A stretch of DNA of 64,000 bases from contig JAFYUM010000006.1 of the NCBI GenBank assembly GCA_017558505.1, positions 1 through 64,000 of the forward strand. The letters run 5' to 3'. The DNA is from Ruminococcus sp. (GTDB lineage Bacteria > Bacillota > Clostridia > Oscillospirales > Ruminococcaceae). The notes under the pieces are model-generated. The model was not told the origin of the DNA and searched no databases. It worked only from the letters and a program-made list of their open reading frames with translations. The position numbers were made by a program, and so were the translations under genes. Positions 63,252 through 64,000 of this stretch are shown one piece after another; within the stretch, counting starts at the first letter, position 1; the number at the start of each line of letters is the position of its first letter.

Positions 63252-64000
63252 ATGAAACTATTCAAGAAAAAGACACCGAGAGCCGCCCCCGAATTATATC
63301 AGGCGGCAAGGGAAAACAGCACAATGCTGACGCTTCCCAACGATGCTTCACCCTTTGAAAAGGAATTATTTGACAGGCTGAGATATGCCGTACCTGTCAT
63401 TGATGCGGCTATCATGAAAATTGTCCGTCTTGCAGGTGGATTTCACCTTGTCTGTTCAGAAAAGAGGTATCAGGGTGAGCTTGACAGCTTCTGTGATACT
63501 GTTCCTGTCGGACTTCATGGCAAATCACTTAATTGTTTTGCGGATACGTTTCTTGACAGTCTGCTTACCTATGGTAATGCTGTGGGAGAAATTGTTCTCA
63601 ACGAAAGGGAAAAGGAAATTGCGGGGCTGTGGAACGGTGACAGCACGAGGGTTGTTATAAGTCAGGGTGTAACGCCCTTTGACAGACGGTATGCTGTAAG
63701 GTGTGCGGATAATACCTGTAAATCGGTAAAACACCCTGAACGAATTGTATACGCCGCACTTACAGGGGGCAATTCTCTTTTGAGGGGACTTCCTGCAATG
63801 AGCAGTATACTTCTGCGGATATATCAGTGTATCGGGCAGAATTACGACCGTGTGGGCAATGTCCGTTATGCCGTGACATATAAACCTGCAGAGAGTTCGG
63901 GGGAGTTCATTCACTCAAAGGAAAGAGCAATGATGATTGCAAGGGAGTGGGCGGACGGTATGAATTCCGCAAAATACGGACAGGTAAAGGACTTTATTGC
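63252..64000 (+). CDS. Phage portal protein, N-terminal part
   Basis: Open from ATG 63252 (AAGGAGG upstream) to the window edge, 249 codons. Content and position immediately after terL fit a portal protein: FERLRYAVPVIDAAIMKIV-like N-terminus (DRLRYAVPVIDAAIMKIV), LTYGNAVGEIVLN, and GNSLLRGLPAMSSILLRIYQ. Assignment rests on gene order plus these features; the rest lies to the right. Confidence 0.85.
   Translation, partial: MKLFKKKTPRAAPELYQAARENSTMLTLPNDASPFEKELFDRLRYAVPVIDAAIMKIVRLAGGFHLVCSEKRYQGELDSFCDTVPVGLHGKSLNCFADTFLDSLLTYGNAVGEIVLNEREKEIAGLWNGDSTRVVISQGVTPFDRRYAVRCADNTCKSVKHPERIVYAALTGGNSLLRGLPAMSSILLRIYQCIGQNYDRVGNVRYAVTYKPAESSGEFIHSKERAMMIAREWADGMNSAKYGQVKDFI

Noticed and set aside
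1..64000. tRNA or rRNA genes
   Set aside because: No T-loop GGTTCGA-type motif with matching acceptor stem, nor any conserved rRNA segment, was seen on scanning; a dedicated tRNA/rRNA search would settle it.

Overview
The window reads as chromosomal DNA of a low-to-mid GC, spore-forming anaerobic Firmicute of the Clostridia, most like Ruminococcus or a relative in the Oscillospiraceae. The support is a set of dockerin-bearing secreted proteins and a dockerin-expansin, spoVAD/spoVAE and a Spo0A-type DNA-binding domain, an HrcA/CIRCE heat-shock operon, zinc-type S14 and L36, and a Gram-positive sorting signal. No database search was possible, so genus-level placement is inference.

Layout. 1-241 is the end of a sortase-anchored surface protein, apparently frameshifted. 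435-5546 holds a signalling island: a stand-alone Spo0A C-terminal DNA-binding protein, then on the other strand an Hpt protein, a LytTR response regulator and a large hybrid PAS histidine kinase with two receivers. Spo0A-box-like sites lie upstream of both the Spo0A-like gene and the kinase. 5756-10681 is hrcA-grpE-dnaK-dnaJ under a CIRCE element. 10927-13769 holds three tandem secreted dockerin proteins, the first a V8/trypsin-like protease. 13828-19924 (minus strand) holds spoVAE/spoVAD, an M23 peptidase with LysM and G5 domains, luxS, an RluA-type pseudouridine synthase, a membrane protein and a histidine phosphatase. 20095-20823 is an XRE regulator.

21120-37060 is the complete S10-spc-alpha ribosomal protein supercluster (rpsJ to rplQ, with secY, adk, map, a KOW protein, infA, rpmJ and rpoA), preceded by a long structured leader with a terminator. 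yajC and its usual small membrane partner follow. 38166-41945 (minus) is a response regulator, histidine kinase and HtrA protease operon. 42150-45635 (minus) encodes a TPR-like protein and a disordered Pro/Ala-rich protein with many copies of two short motifs. 46066-48082 is a glycosyltransferase plus a membrane-anchored partner.

48171-59434 is a purine cluster: purE, a purF-like gene, purM, purN, a PurO-type IMP cyclohydrolase, a transformylase-only purH and purD. It is interleaved with an expansin, several membrane or lipoprotein genes and a small insertion at the purD start. The purF homologue lacks the N-terminal catalytic cysteine. Cyclohydrolase and transformylase, usually fused in bacterial PurH, are separate here. 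60306-61439 is a membrane-associated GTPase between two near-identical terminators. From 61640 to the right edge a phage packaging module starts (small and large terminase, portal), so the window runs into a prophage.

The most promising candidate for an undescribed system is the 435-5546 phosphorelay island with its receiver-less Spo0A effector. The short-motif scaffold protein and the degenerate PurF come next.
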